Of a stretch of 45,348 nucleotides of DNA, positions 1 through 11,580 are shown one piece after another (the first letter of the stretch is position 1; each line of letters starts with the position of its first letter). The stretch comes from Gammaproteobacteria bacterium (GTDB taxonomy: Bacteria; Pseudomonadota; Gammaproteobacteria; Pseudomonadales; Azotimanducaceae), in contig PBRQ01000031.1 of the NCBI GenBank assembly GCA_002725995.1, forward strand, positions 1 to 45,348, written 5' to 3'. The notes under the pieces were generated by a model, which saw only the letters and a program-made list of their open reading frames with translations, ran no database searches and had not been told where the DNA came from. Both the position numbers and the translations under genes were made by a program.

Positions 1-87
1 GCCGAGGTGGTGAAATTGGTAGACACGCTAGCTTCAGGTGCTAGTGGGGGCAACCCCGTGGAGGTTCAAGTCCTCTCCTCGGCACCA
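1..87 (+). tRNA. tRNA-Leu (anticodon CAG)
   Basis: The sequence folds as a class II tRNA. The acceptor stem pairs GCCGAGG with CCTCGGC, the discriminator is A84 and an encoded CCA occupies 85-87. The anticodon arm has the stem CTAGC/GCTAG around the loop TTCAGGT, giving CAG, which reads CUG leucine codons. The long variable arm (GTGGGGGCAACCCCGTG region) is typical of tRNA-Leu, and GGTTCAAGTCC forms the T arm. In Pseudomonas a tRNA-Leu also sits beside purA. The gene begins at the first base of the window, so its promoter is outside. Confidence 0.96.
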
Positions 88-339
88 AATTTGTGGCTTT
101 GCGACGCTTCGAGCAAAACACAAATGCCGACAGCGTTTCCCGAAGGAAAATCGCGATAGGCAAACCAACTGGATCGAAACTACACCCCGCGGAGGCCGGA
201 ACGCCTGCGCAGTTTGACCCGTAAACGCACAAATTACCGGCAGCGTACTACTTACAAAAAATATGAAACTTTACAAGAACACACGTAACTAGCCGCTAAG
301 TTCTGATTTAATGCGCATATCTAAAAAAAGAGCACCCAT

Positions 340-815
340 ATGCTTTCTCAACATCAGCGATATTCTTTACCAGCCCATGATAATGGCTTTACACTGGTAG
401 AGTTGATGATTGTGGTGGCAATTATCGGCATCTTGGCAACTGTTGCTCTGCCCACCTACCAGGATTACATAAAGACAGCGAATATGAGTAAAGTCTCAGC
501 ACATTTTGGATAAGCCAGACACCTGACTGAAAACACATATGTTAAAGGACAGGTACAACTTTCTCTCAATCAGACGGTGACTGTACCAACAGACTCAGCC
601 GGATGGATTACCATCTACAACAACTCCGGCAGTCTAGCGCCCGGAGGAGAAACCGCCTTTGTTGATGGCACTGCCGTTGATGCAACGGGCCAGATAGGTG
701 TGTCAGCATCCGGTACATTTCCTACTACGGCTGAAGTTGCCCTAGCACTTCCCTTCCGGGTTATCAGGACCTGATCGTAAGAACCGTAACAATTAAAGCA
801 GCAGAGAACATATAG
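340..815 (+). pseudogene. Type IV major pilin-like gene, broken by a stop codon and a frameshift
   Basis: From ATG 340 the frame encodes a short leader ending in Gly16, then the type IVa prepilin signature [17 protein letters not shown] (Glu at +5) and a hydrophobic N-terminal helix, which PilD would cleave and methylate if it were made. The frame stops at TAA 511-513 after 57 codons. The same frame then continues as pilin-like sequence (TYVKGQ, then GWITIYNNSG) to a second break near 751-759. The C-terminal part GYQDLIVRTVTIKAAEN resumes in another frame at 759 and ends at TAG 813-815. Repaired, it would be about 158 aa, the usual pilin length. The TAA could be a CAA-to-TAA change (Gly-Gln-Ala-Arg). 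It lies between tRNA-Leu and purA, where Pseudomonas has no pilin, so it looks like a decayed extra pilin copy. Bases 88-339 show no gene. Confidence 0.85.
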
Positions 816-824
816 CCGACACGG

Positions 825-827
<3 letters not shown>
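813..827. terminator. Short hairpin between pilin remnant and purA
   Basis: TAGCCG (813-818) and CGGCTA (822-827) form a perfect 6-bp stem with loop ACA, placed exactly between two convergent reading frames and overlapping the last codons of purA. Neither strand has a clear T tract after it, so intrinsic termination is only a suggestion. Confidence 0.35.
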
Positions 828-3274
<2,447 letters not shown>

Positions 3275-3421
3275 TTGTGATCCCCAATTAGATCTTGTCT
3301 GTATTTAGTCTTCGAGTGAGCCACACCAGGGGCTCCTTTCTAAGCACTTATCTTCTTTGCCTGGCGCTATCTAGGTATTGCGATATATGGACATAATTTT
3401 CTTTCCCCTGACAGGAAGCAA

Positions 3422-3607
3422 CTAGTTAATCAGGTATAGCAACCCGGTCCCTGTCACCATGCTAGCCAAACCCACGGCACGCATAGTCCTATCATCAGCC
3501 TCCGCCAGCAAGCTAATCATTTCTTTCCAGCGCCGTGGATAAAGAAAGGGGATGATGCCTTCGATTACCAATACCAGGCACAGGGCTATTCCAAGTTCAT
3601 GCCACAT
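3422..3607 (-). CDS. DUF2065 family small membrane protein (YjeT-like)
   Basis: This 61-aa protein has two hydrophobic segments: residues about 4-22 (LGIALCLVLVIEGIIPFLYP) and about 44-60, joined by a short charged loop that includes RRWKEMI. This is the DUF2065/YjeT architecture. Genes of this family stand between hflC and purA/hisZ in many gammaproteobacteria, as here, 22 bp downstream of hflC. The function is unknown. The location suggests co-expression with the HflKC complex. Confidence 0.85.
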   Translation of the reverse strand: MWHELGIALCLVLVIEGIIPFLYPRRWKEMISLLAEADDRTMRAVGLASMVTGTGLLYLIN

Positions 3608-3629
3608 AGGCCGGCCAAATAGGTTTTCG

Positions 3630-4508
3630 CTAGGGCTTGCTCTTGTTCAGATAACTGAAGAAGTCACTGTCAGGGTTGACCAGCAAAATATCGCTCTTAG
3701 TTGAAAAAGTCCGCTGGTAGGCCGACATGCTGCGATAGAACTTGTAAAACTCCTTGTCCTTGTTAAATGCGGCCGCATAGGTCGCGGCAGCGTCGGCATC
3801 ACCTTCACCACGAATTACCTCCGCAGCACTGTATGCTTCCGCCAGCGTTACTTCCTTTTGCTTATCAGCATCCGCACGAATTCCAACCGCCAGTTCCTGT
3901 CCCTTGGCGCGATGTTCTCTAGCCTCAATATCACGCTCTGTATTCATTCGGTCGTAAACTGACTGGCTCACTTCTGGTGGTAAATCGATGCGTTTCACTC
4001 TTACATCTACCACCGTCACCCCCAACTCCTTCGTAGAGAGGCCATTTAGGTTCTTGGTGAGCACATCCATCAATTCATCACGCTCACCTGAAACAACCTC
4101 ATGCAGGCTTCGATTACTGATTTCGTTTCGCAGGCCCTCATTAATTCGCTGCTTCAGCAATTCCATAGCACGCCTTTCATCCCCTGATGTCGATGTATAG
4201 TAGGTTTCGACATCCGCAACACGATACTTGGCGAACGAATCTACAATCAGTGCCTTTTTCTCCAGGGTCAGATATCTTTCCGGTGGAGCATCAAGGGTCA
4301 TGACCCGGCTATCAAATTTTCGAACATCATTTATGAAGGGTAGTTTAAAATGCAATCCGGGTTTAAGGTCATCGCGAACCACCTTGCCAAACTCAAGCAA
4401 CACCGCCCTTTCCAGCTCGGTTACAACAAAAACAGAGTTCATGCCCATCACGGCGGCTGCCGATAAAACAAAAACCAATACGATTCCTTTTGTAGGCATC
4501 ACAGGCAC
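3630..4508 (-). CDS. hflC: HflC, SPFH/band 7 membrane protein, modulator of FtsH
   Basis: This 292-aa protein has one N-terminal membrane anchor (residues about 6-25, GIVLVFVLSAAAVMGMNSVF) followed by a periplasmic SPFH/prohibitin domain beginning TELERAVLLEFGK. The long Ala/Glu-rich helix (REHRAKGQELAVGIRADADK, then the EVIRGEGDADAAATYAAAF region) is typical of HflC. With HflK it forms the cage around FtsH that modulates membrane protein degradation. It starts 31 bp after hflK with a strong AGGAGG ribosome binding site on the minus strand near 4514-4519. Length matches the family. Confidence 0.96.
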   Translation of the reverse strand: MPVMPTKGIVLVFVLSAAAVMGMNSVFVVTELERAVLLEFGKVVRDDLKPGLHFKLPFINDVRKFDSRVMTLDAPPERYLTLEKKALIVDSFAKYRVADVETYYTSTSGDERRAMELLKQRINEGLRNEISNRSLHEVVSGERDELMDVLTKNLNGLSTKELGVTVVDVRVKRIDLPPEVSQSVYDRMNTERDIEAREHRAKGQELAVGIRADADKQKEVTLAEAYSAAEVIRGEGDADAAATYAAAFNKDKEFYKFYRSMSAYQRTFSTKSDILLVNPDSDFFSYLNKSKP

Positions 4509-4539
4509 CTCCTACCAGTTCTTTGAATTCTGATGATGT

Positions 4540-5679
4540 TCATCGACGATCCCTCCTGCTGTTAGGGGGGCGATTCACGGTGTTGCTCGCCCCTGAATTC
4601 CCGCCCTGTGGGCTGGATATTCCACCAGAGCCTTGAGATTGCTCAAGGATTTTGTCAAGTGGCAGGTACATGATGTTATTGCCTCCCTCAACATCGATCA
4701 TCACTTTGGAGCTATTAGACATCACGGACTCCATCATATCGATATACATTCTCTCCCGGGTTACTTCAGGGGCCAGGCGATATTCTGTATACAACTTGTT
4801 AAACCTCTCAGCTTCACCATTGGCCTGTGCCTGCACCCGCTGCCTATAGCCCTCGGCTTCCTCAAGATATCGCTGTGCCTCACCACGAGCTTCAGGAACA
4901 ATTTGATTAGCGTAGGCATCGGCTTCATTTCGTACACGAACCTCATCCTCTCGCGCTCTAATAACATCATCAAAGGCAGCTCTCACGGCATCCGGTGGTG
5001 CGGTTTCATCGATATTAATCGTCGTAACCTGGATTCCAGTGCCATAGGCATTCATATATCTCTGGGTTCGCTCCCTCACCTCCTCGCCCAGTGCAGCCCG
5101 GCCTTCGGTCAGCACTTCATGCATTTCAGTACTACCCACCACATGCCGCACAGCACTTTCAGTTGCCTCGTACAAACTCTGATCCGGATCACGCACCTGC
5201 AGTTTGTACTTCTTAATATCACTGATGACATATTGCACGGTCATTTTCACCTTGACGATGTTTTCATCTTCAGTGAGCATTTCTGAGTCGTGCGGTCGTG
5301 ACCTGACCTGGGTCACATTCTCTATAAGCACGTTGTCAATCAACGGAGGGTTCCAGTGCAACCCTGGGAGAACAATTGCCTCCTGCGCTTTCCCAAACCG
5401 AAGCACCACACCTCTTTCCTGTTGGTCAAGCTGATATACACCCATTACAAAGTACATTAGAAAGAGAGCAATAGCGCCGAGAAACAATAAGTTGATATTG
5501 ATCAGTTTACGTGTTCCGCCGGATCCACCACCAGATGGCCCCTTGCCACCAAACATCTCCGACAGACTGTTCTGCAATTTGCGAAAGGCTTCATCTAAAT
5601 CAGGCGGCCCCTGATCATTCCTGTTCCCCCAGGGATCTTTATCACCCTGATTACCACCACCGGGCTCATTCCACGCCAT
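4540..5679 (-). CDS. hflK: HflK, SPFH/band 7 membrane protein, modulator of FtsH
   Basis: This 379-aa protein starts MAWNEPGGG, the conserved HflK N-terminus. I chose ATG 5679 over an upstream in-frame TTG at 5691 because GGAG lies seven bases before it. A Gly/Asn/Asp-rich cytoplasmic tail holds PPDLDEAFRKLQ, a membrane segment follows at about residues 65-90 (INLLFLGAIALFLMYFVMGV), and then an SPFH domain (ERGVVLRFGKA through the RAREDEVRVRNEADAYAN region). The C-terminal tail is Gln/Gly/Ser/Asn-rich. HflK and HflC assemble together around FtsH. The 148 bp upstream to hflX contain AT-rich sequence that could hold a promoter, but I see no clear hexamer pair. Confidence 0.96.
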   Translation of the reverse strand: MAWNEPGGGNQGDKDPWGNRNDQGPPDLDEAFRKLQNSLSEMFGGKGPSGGGSGGTRKLININLLFLGAIALFLMYFVMGVYQLDQQERGVVLRFGKAQEAIVLPGLHWNPPLIDNVLIENVTQVRSRPHDSEMLTEDENIVKVKMTVQYVISDIKKYKLQVRDPDQSLYEATESAVRHVVGSTEMHEVLTEGRAALGEEVRERTQRYMNAYGTGIQVTTINIDETAPPDAVRAAFDDVIRAREDEVRVRNEADAYANQIVPEARGEAQRYLEEAEGYRQRVQAQANGEAERFNKLYTEYRLAPEVTRERMYIDMMESVMSNSSKVMIDVEGGNNIMYLPLDKILEQSQGSGGISSPQGGNSGASNTVNRPPNSRRDRR

Positions 5680-5827
5680 AACTAACTCCAATCAATTCTT
5701 TGCGGGAGGACCTATATCTTCCCATTTTCAGGTTCATATTTGTTTCTATATCTAATCTATACTCATTTTCTTCATCAATCATACCAGCACAGCGCGAGTC
5801 TATCAGCTAGACATTGACCAGCAAGGC

Positions 5828-7126
5828 TCAGTCACCTGGATGCCCGTGCTCATTCGAGCCGGTAAGTCTATCCAGGTTGCGTTGTTCGATGCGCAACTCC
5901 AAATTCATCTTCCCTTCCTCATCGGTGATTTCATTAACAACTGCTCCCGATTGAAATAACCGCGCCCTAAGTCGCCCCTGATCTGGAGAAAGAGTGATAA
6001 CAGTTTCAATGACATCCTCCGCGAGGAGTTCAGCCAGGCAATCCCGAAGCAGATCCACTCCCTCTCCAGCCAGCGCAGATACCCACACCCGAACTGGTTT
6101 ACCAAATCTATCTCTTTCCACACCGGGTGTTTTTGAGATTGCGTCACACTTGGTGTACACAAGCAGCTGCGGTACATCTTCAGCGTCTATTTCTGCAAGC
6201 ACGCTATCTACCTCATCAATTCTCTCCTGTCGCTCCGGCGATGAAGCATCAACGATATGCAATATCAGATCAGCCTGGGTCACTTCCTCCAGGGTCGCCC
6301 TAAATGCGTCAACAAGCATATGTGGCAACCGTCTGATAAAACCAACCGTGTCCGATAGTATAACCTCGCCGACAAGGGGAATTTCCACTTTTCTCAGCGT
6401 AGGATCAAGGGTGGCAAACAACTGATCGGCTACGTGCACGTCTGCTTTTGTCAGGCGGTTAAACAACGTAGATTTTCCGGCGTTAGTATAACCAGCAAGG
6501 GATACCGTTTTTGTATCTGACCTTCTCCTCGCCCGTCGATTCTGACTTCGCTGCTTATGGACCTTGCCAAGCCTCTGGTCAATCTTCTTGATCCGGTCGC
6601 CTACCAGTCTCTGGTCAGCCTCTAGCTGTTTCTCGCCAGCACCGCCCAGCCCGGCGGCGGAGCCCTGGCCTCTACCCGAGCCCCCACGCTGCCGATCAAG
6701 GTGAGTCCACCCCCTGACCAGCCTGCTCGACAAATGCTGCAATTGGGCGAGTTCTACCTGCAATTTGCCCTCGTACGTTCTAGCCCTCTGAGCAAAAATC
6801 TCCAGGATCAGTCCCGTGCGTCCTAGCACCCGCTTGCCCAATTCACTTTCAATATTCCGCTCTTGAGTAGGCGAGAGATCTTCATTAAAGATCACTAGTT
6901 CGGCATTTACACCTTCGGCTGAGCTAACGATCTCCTCGAGCTTTCCAGCACCGACATAGGTGCCAGGATGAGGATACTTGCGGTTGCTGTTTACACAGGC
7001 AACGGGCTTGAGTCCGGCAGAAACTACCAGGTCCCACAATTCAGAGGCGGATGCCAGCTCGGAGTCGTTTTGCGCAATATGCACCAGCAATGCATTCGTG
7101 CCAGATTCCGGGCGTTCAAAAAACAA
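5828..7126 (-). CDS. hflX: Ribosome-associated GTPase HflX
   Basis: This 432-aa protein has the HflX N-terminal domain (RKYPHPGTYVGAGKLEEI, residues about 49-66; NEDLSPTQERNIE), a coiled linker rich in Gly and charged residues (RQRGGSGRGQG), and a TrmE-Era-Obg type G domain with P-loop GYTNAGKST at 212-220, DTVG and TKCD. HflX splits and rescues stalled 70S ribosomes under stress in E. coli. It starts 14 bp after hfq, so the two are translated from one message as in other gammaproteobacteria. Length and start (MFFERPESG) match the family. Confidence 0.97.
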   Translation of the reverse strand: MFFERPESGTNALLVHIAQNDSELASASELWDLVVSAGLKPVACVNSNRKYPHPGTYVGAGKLEEIVSSAEGVNAELVIFNEDLSPTQERNIESELGKRVLGRTGLILEIFAQRARTYEGKLQVELAQLQHLSSRLVRGWTHLDRQRGGSGRGQGSAAGLGGAGEKQLEADQRLVGDRIKKIDQRLGKVHKQRSQNRRARRRSDTKTVSLAGYTNAGKSTLFNRLTKADVHVADQLFATLDPTLRKVEIPLVGEVILSDTVGFIRRLPHMLVDAFRATLEEVTQADLILHIVDASSPERQERIDEVDSVLAEIDAEDVPQLLVYTKCDAISKTPGVERDRFGKPVRVWVSALAGEGVDLLRDCLAELLAEDVIETVITLSPDQGRLRARLFQSGAVVNEITDEEGKMNLELRIEQRNLDRLTGSNEHGHPGD

Positions 7127-7140
7127 ATGAATTGATCTCT

Positions 7141-7371
7141 CTAATCTTCGTCTTCATCCGAAACTGTTACGTTCCGGGTGGGGACAACGGTGGATATTGC
7201 AGACTTGTAAATCATTTGACTTATCGTATTTCGCAGCAAGATGACAAACTGATCAAATGATTCAATTTGTCCTTGCAACTTGATACCACTCACCAAGTAT
7301 ATGGATACCGGAATTCGATCTTTCCGTAAGGCGTTTAGAAAAGGGTCTTGTATTGATTGCCCTTTTGTCAT
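7141..7371 (-). CDS. hfq: RNA chaperone Hfq
   Basis: This 76-aa hexameric Sm-like protein pairs sRNAs with mRNAs. The core [16 protein letters not shown] and the Sm1 region [19 protein letters not shown] are canonical. Oddities are seen in residues that matter: the Sm2 motif reads [10 protein letters not shown], with Ser57 (codon TCT at 7201-7203) where the family nearly always has His57, and the lateral rim reads R16-K17-D18-R19 instead of R16-R17-E18-R19. The C-terminal tail is short and acidic (SDEDED), as in short-tailed Hfqs. The ribosome binding site is GGAG, nine bases before ATG. It precedes hflX and follows miaA by about 100 bp. Confidence 0.97.
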   Translation of the reverse strand: MTKGQSIQDPFLNALRKDRIPVSIYLVSGIKLQGQIESFDQFVILLRNTISQMIYKSAISTVVPTRNVTVSDEDED

Positions 7372-7472
7372 TTTGCTCTCCTGCTTATGTAAAGTTCGCT
7401 CTGCATCCAGGTTACGGACACGACTATTGGCTGATCTAGCTCCAAATCAGTAACATCAGGCCTGAGTATACG

Positions 7473-8402
7473 TCAGGATAAGGGAAATATGCTGGCGCCT
7501 TCAAGAATTTTCAAGGCCTGGGGCAGATCCGGTGATTCAAGTATTTTTAGGTCTTTCCAGCTCCGAAGCCAGGTATATTGCCTCTTAGCCAGCTGCCGGG
7601 TGGCGATAATGGCCCTTTCCCTCATGGTTTCATGGTCAATTTCCCCCCTTAGATAAGCCCATGCCTGCCGGTAACCTACGGCCTTGATGGACGGAAGGTC
7701 CGGATTCAGGTCCCCGCGTTCAAACAGCGCCGCAACCTCCGCCAGAAACCCTTCTGACAGCATCCTGGTAAACCGCTCTTCGATTCGCTGGTGTAGCGCC
7801 TTTCTATCACTCGGCATAATCGCTACTTCGATAAGGTGAAACGGGCACTCTGATTTCTTCACCCGATGCAGCGATGTGATGGTTTCGCCAGTGGTTTCGT
7901 ATACTTCCAGCGCCCGTTGCAGACGCTGTGAGTCATGGGCCGTGATTCTGGCTGCCGCCTGCGGATCAACCTCAAGGAGTCTTGCGTGAACGGCTGGCCA
8001 GCCTTCCGTTTTGGCCTGATCAAGGATACCTGCTCGGACCGACTCGTCTGCTGGCGGCAGATCCGCGATACCGTCTCTGAGTGCCTTCAGATACAACATT
8101 GTGCCGCCCACCAGGAGGGGAATACGGCCTCGATCCCGTATGGTCCTGATCGCATCTATGGCATCGACTCTAAATTCTGCAACGGAATATGGATCCAGCG
8201 GATCACGTATATCTATCAGGTGATGTGGAATTTCCGCGCGTATCTTCTCATCAGGCTTTGCAGTACCGATATCCATGGTGTGATATACAAGTGCTGAATC
8301 AACGCTAACGATCTCTACGGGAAATTCTCGTGCCATTTCGATCGCCAAATCCGATTTGCCGCTGGCAGTCGGTCCGGTGACGACTAGGACGCTGGGTTTC
8401 AT
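7473..8402 (-). CDS. miaA: tRNA dimethylallyltransferase
   Basis: This 309-aa enzyme transfers a dimethylallyl group to A37 of tRNAs reading UNN codons, the first step to ms2i6A. The P-loop is GPTASGKSDLA at residues about 10-20. Family motifs VDSALVYHTMDIGTAKP, HHLIDIRDP, VGGTMLYLKAL and KRQYTWLRSW follow in the normal order. Length matches the family. It is six bases downstream of mutL and about 100 bp before hfq, the widespread mutL-miaA-hfq-hflX order. Confidence 0.97.
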   Translation of the reverse strand: MKPSVLVVTGPTASGKSDLAIEMAREFPVEIVSVDSALVYHTMDIGTAKPDEKIRAEIPHHLIDIRDPLDPYSVAEFRVDAIDAIRTIRDRGRIPLLVGGTMLYLKALRDGIADLPPADESVRAGILDQAKTEGWPAVHARLLEVDPQAAARITAHDSQRLQRALEVYETTGETITSLHRVKKSECPFHLIEVAIMPSDRKALHQRIEERFTRMLSEGFLAEVAALFERGDLNPDLPSIKAVGYRQAWAYLRGEIDHETMRERAIIATRQLAKRQYTWLRSWKDLKILESPDLPQALKILEGASIFPLS

Positions 8403-8408
8403 GGCTAT

Positions 8409-10193
8409 CTATCGGCCGCGCAGGAACAGACCGTCCAACTCAGCTACTGATAGGGCTGACCAGGTAGGCCTGCCATGATTGCACTGACCACCCCGTTCCG
8501 TATTTTCCAAATCACGTAACAGGGCATTCATCTCCGGAACGGTCAGCCTTCGATTTGCTCTAACCGATCCATGACAGGCCATTGTCGAACAGATTTCATC
8601 CCTATGCTCCTGAATGCGCAAAGTAGACCCATATTCGAGGAAGTCGGACAACACATCTCGCACCAGTTGCTCGGTATTGCTTAGGCTCAGGAGCGCCGGG
8701 ATTCCCCGCACTATGAGCGACTCTTCTGATGCCAGTTGGATATCGAAGCCAAGGGATTGAAAATGTTCAATATGCTCTTCTACCAGACCGCCTTCCTTTG
8801 CGCTGATCGGGATGGATATTGGGACCAACAATGGCTGTGTCTTGACACCGTCATGTTCACTCGCATTCTTCATCCTCTCGTAAGTGATTCGCTCGTGGGC
8901 GGCGTGCATATCAACTACTACCAGGCCACTGACATTTTCAGCCAGGATATAGATGCCGTGCAATTGACACAGGGCAAAGCCCAGGGGCGGTACATCAGCA
9001 GCATCGGTTTGTTCTTGTGTCAGGGGTTCACCAGCAGGTTGCTCGCCCGAAAGAAGACGAGAATAATGCTGCACCGCTTCCCCAATACCGCCGTAGCCCA
9101 CTCTGCCCATTTTGAAACTACTTTGAGTCGGTGGTGAATCAGCAACCATCGCCGGGCCGATTTGTTCCTGTTCAACCTGATCTTCCGGTCGAAGGTCTGC
9201 CAGCAGGCGGTGAATAGTCCTGAATATGAAGTCATGGACTTCTCGACTTTCACGGAAACGGACTTCATGCTTGGTTGGATGAACATTGACATCAACAAGG
9301 GCTGGATCTAACGAAAGAAACAAGGCAAATACAGGATTTCGTCCGTGATAAATCACACCTGAATATCCCTGCTTTACCGCATGAGTTACTAACTTATCCC
9401 TGATGGTGCGATCGTTAACAAAGAAATATTGTTGGTCTGTCTGGCTACGGGAATAGGTTGGCAGGCCAATCCAGCCCCTTAGCTGAAGGCCATGCTTTTC
9501 CTCTTCCACATACACTGCATTTTCAACAAATGCTCCCCCAAAAACAGCAGCAACCCTACGATTCAGCTCACTAACCGAATGGCAGGCAGGGTACTGCCGC
9601 AATGCCTTGCCATTGTGGCTCAAGCTGAAGGCAACCTCCGGGCGGGCGAGACACATTTTGCGCACTATATCCTCAATCCGTTGCAACTCTGTTCTTTCCG
9701 TGCGCAAAAACTTTCGCCGGGCGGGTGTATTGAAGAAGAGATCTTTCACTTCCACCGTCGAACCGCGAGGGTGAGGTGCGGGTGATAGTTCGGCGGACAT
9801 TCCTTCGCCGGTCACCACAACTTTCCAGCCATTTTGCATTTCATCGGTGGCATTGCTGGTCAGCGTGAGGCGGGAAACCGAAGCTATACTGGCTAGGGCT
9901 TCACCTCTGAAACCCAGTGTGGAAACAGCCTCAAGATCAGTTACCTCTTCAATCTTGCTGGTTGCGTGACGACTCAGCGCCAACTGCAGGTCATTTTTGA
10001 GAATTCCACTGCCATCATCACGAATCCTTATCAACCGGGTTCCGCCATTTTCGAGCACTATTTCGACTCGACTGCTGCCAGAATCAAGTGAATTCTCCAG
10101 CAATTCCTTCACCACGGAGGCGGGTCTTTCGACAACCTCACCAGCAGCAATCTGGTTTGCCAGCCTGCTATTTAGTTGCTTTATTCGTTTCAT
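8409..10193 (-). CDS. mutL: DNA mismatch repair protein MutL, endonuclease type
   Basis: This 594-aa protein has an N-terminal GHKL ATPase (GEVVERPASVVKELLENSLD at about 18-37, DDGSGI, TLGFRGEALASI, TSKIEE) and a C-terminal dimerisation domain. It keeps the metal-binding nuclease motif DMHAAHERITYE at 428-439, with ACHGSVRA and CNHGRPT near the C-terminus. MutLs with this motif nick DNA themselves and occur in bacteria lacking MutH, unlike E. coli. It sits 13 bp after amiB and six bp before miaA, the conserved order. Confidence 0.97.
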   Translation of the reverse strand: MKRIKQLNSRLANQIAAGEVVERPASVVKELLENSLDSGSSRVEIVLENGGTRLIRIRDDGSGILKNDLQLALSRHATSKIEEVTDLEAVSTLGFRGEALASIASVSRLTLTSNATDEMQNGWKVVVTGEGMSAELSPAPHPRGSTVEVKDLFFNTPARRKFLRTERTELQRIEDIVRKMCLARPEVAFSLSHNGKALRQYPACHSVSELNRRVAAVFGGAFVENAVYVEEEKHGLQLRGWIGLPTYSRSQTDQQYFFVNDRTIRDKLVTHAVKQGYSGVIYHGRNPVFALFLSLDPALVDVNVHPTKHEVRFRESREVHDFIFRTIHRLLADLRPEDQVEQEQIGPAMVADSPPTQSSFKMGRVGYGGIGEAVQHYSRLLSGEQPAGEPLTQEQTDAADVPPLGFALCQLHGIYILAENVSGLVVVDMHAAHERITYERMKNASEHDGVKTQPLLVPISIPISAKEGGLVEEHIEHFQSLGFDIQLASEESLIVRGIPALLSLSNTEQLVRDVLSDFLEYGSTLRIQEHRDEICSTMACHGSVRANRRLTVPEMNALLRDLENTERGGQCNHGRPTWSALSVAELDGLFLRGR

Positions 10194-10206
10194 GAGACAT
10201 TCAACT

Positions 10207-11571
10207 TTACGATGCCGGAATTTTTAGAATCTGTCCGATTCTGATCTTGTTGCCACGCAGACCATTAACTTTCTTAAGGTTCTTAAAACTGACTCGGTAC
10301 CTGGATGCAATTTCCGATAGTGTGTCGCCATGGACGATTATGTGCGTCGCCAGTCTTTCATTACCGCCATTTTTTTTCCATGCCAGGAACGATCCACCTG
10401 GGGGATTTTCCTGCATATAAGCGGTCACGCCCTGAAAAATTGCCTTCGCCATTTTCTGCTGATGCGAATTTGATTTCAGTTTTCTTGCTTCCTTCGGATT
10501 TGAAATAAAGCCTGTTTCAATCAGCAGGGAAGGAATTTCAGGTGACTTCAGAACAAGAAATGCGGCCTGTTCCACATGTTTCTTGTGTAACTTGTTAACC
10601 TTGGAAATTGCAGCCAGCACACTTTCCCCCATCTCAAGACTCGCACTCAAACTGCGGGTCATGGACAGGTCCAATATTACACCCGCCAGAAGGTCGTCTT
10701 TGTCATTCAGACTTACCCCACCAACACCACCGATCAAATCGGCTCGGTTTTCCTTGTCCGCCAGCCACCTCGCGGCTTCGCTTGTGGCGCCCTTCTGCGA
10801 TATGGCATATATGGACGCACCACTAGCCTCCGCCGTCTTAAACGCATCCGCATGAATGGAAATAAAGATATCAGCCTGATTCTGACGCGCTATTTCAGTC
10901 CGCTTGCGGTGAGCAAGATAGTAATCCCCTTTGCGAACCAGAATACTCTTGAAGCCCGTTTCCCTTTTGAACATTTTGTTTAACTTGTTGGCAATGGACA
11001 ATACAACTTCCTTTTCCATCAGTTTGCCATGCCCAATCGCACCGGGATCGTCTCCGCCGTGGCCAGCATCAATAGCAACCACAATGTCGCGCATCTGCCT
11101 GGCAATACGATCAGCTTTTTGCACAACCTGCGCCTGTTGCTGATCGTCCGTATACAGATCGATCACCAGTCGGTCACCGTACTGCTCGATCGGTTTTAGC
11201 GCCAAACTTCTTGGTTTTACGCTGGCAGATAGATCCAATACAACTCGGACATCATGATCATTGCGACTTGAACTTCTCATAGCGCGGATGGGCGTCCCGC
11301 CTAGATCTACCTTTAGCAGGGAATTCAGAAGCTTTACATTCTCTATATCGATGACCAGCCTTTGTGGGCTCGAAAGCATGAAAATCTTGTGATCAACGGG
11401 GTGCGACAAGTCAAAAACGATTCGTGTTCTTTCTGGTGAAGACCGAACCCTTACACTGTCGATCTGTGTAGTGGCGGCAGAAGCCGGGAGGATGCCGAGG
11501 AGCAGAAACGTCAGAGCCAGCAAATTTTGAAATGGCTTGTTAACTACCTTCAACTGACGGGCCACTATCAT
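10207..11571 (-). CDS. amiB: N-acetylmuramoyl-L-alanine amidase, AMIN-amidase_3-LysM
   Basis: This 454-aa periplasmic cell-wall hydrolase cuts the bond between MurNAc and L-Ala to separate daughter cells. A signal peptide covers about residues 13-32 (hydrophobic core LLALTFLLLGILP, cleavage after ASA). An AMIN domain follows (VRVRSSPERTRIVFDLSHPV), then an amidase_3 domain with zinc ligands in DAGHGGDD, MEKEVVL and SIHADA and the catalytic Glu in LLIETGF. A C-terminal LysM domain (HIIVHGDTLSEIASRYRVSF) binds peptidoglycan. Activity in E. coli needs EnvC/NlpD activators, which are not here. It lies nine bp after tsaE, as in Pseudomonas. Confidence 0.95.
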   Translation of the reverse strand: MIVARQLKVVNKPFQNLLALTFLLLGILPASAATTQIDSVRVRSSPERTRIVFDLSHPVDHKIFMLSSPQRLVIDIENVKLLNSLLKVDLGGTPIRAMRSSSRNDHDVRVVLDLSASVKPRSLALKPIEQYGDRLVIDLYTDDQQQAQVVQKADRIARQMRDIVVAIDAGHGGDDPGAIGHGKLMEKEVVLSIANKLNKMFKRETGFKSILVRKGDYYLAHRKRTEIARQNQADIFISIHADAFKTAEASGASIYAISQKGATSEAARWLADKENRADLIGGVGGVSLNDKDDLLAGVILDLSMTRSLSASLEMGESVLAAISKVNKLHKKHVEQAAFLVLKSPEIPSLLIETGFISNPKEARKLKSNSHQQKMAKAIFQGVTAYMQENPPGGSFLAWKKNGGNERLATHIIVHGDTLSEIASRYRVSFKNLKKVNGLRGNKIRIGQILKIPAS

Positions 11572-11580
11572 CTAAGATCG

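Noticed and set aside
88..339. Possible sigma-54 promoter for the pilin gene
   Set aside because: GG and GC pairs are present but not at the required ten-base spacing, and no TGGC-N8-TTGC match was found.
577..774. Separate 65-aa gene starting at GTG 577
   Set aside because: It is in frame with the pilin start at 340 and reads as the pilin's C-terminal half; it is a fragment of the pseudogene.
4633..5286. 217-aa reading frame on the plus strand
   Set aside because: It is antisense to hflK, has no recognisable domain, and hflK is clearly coding.
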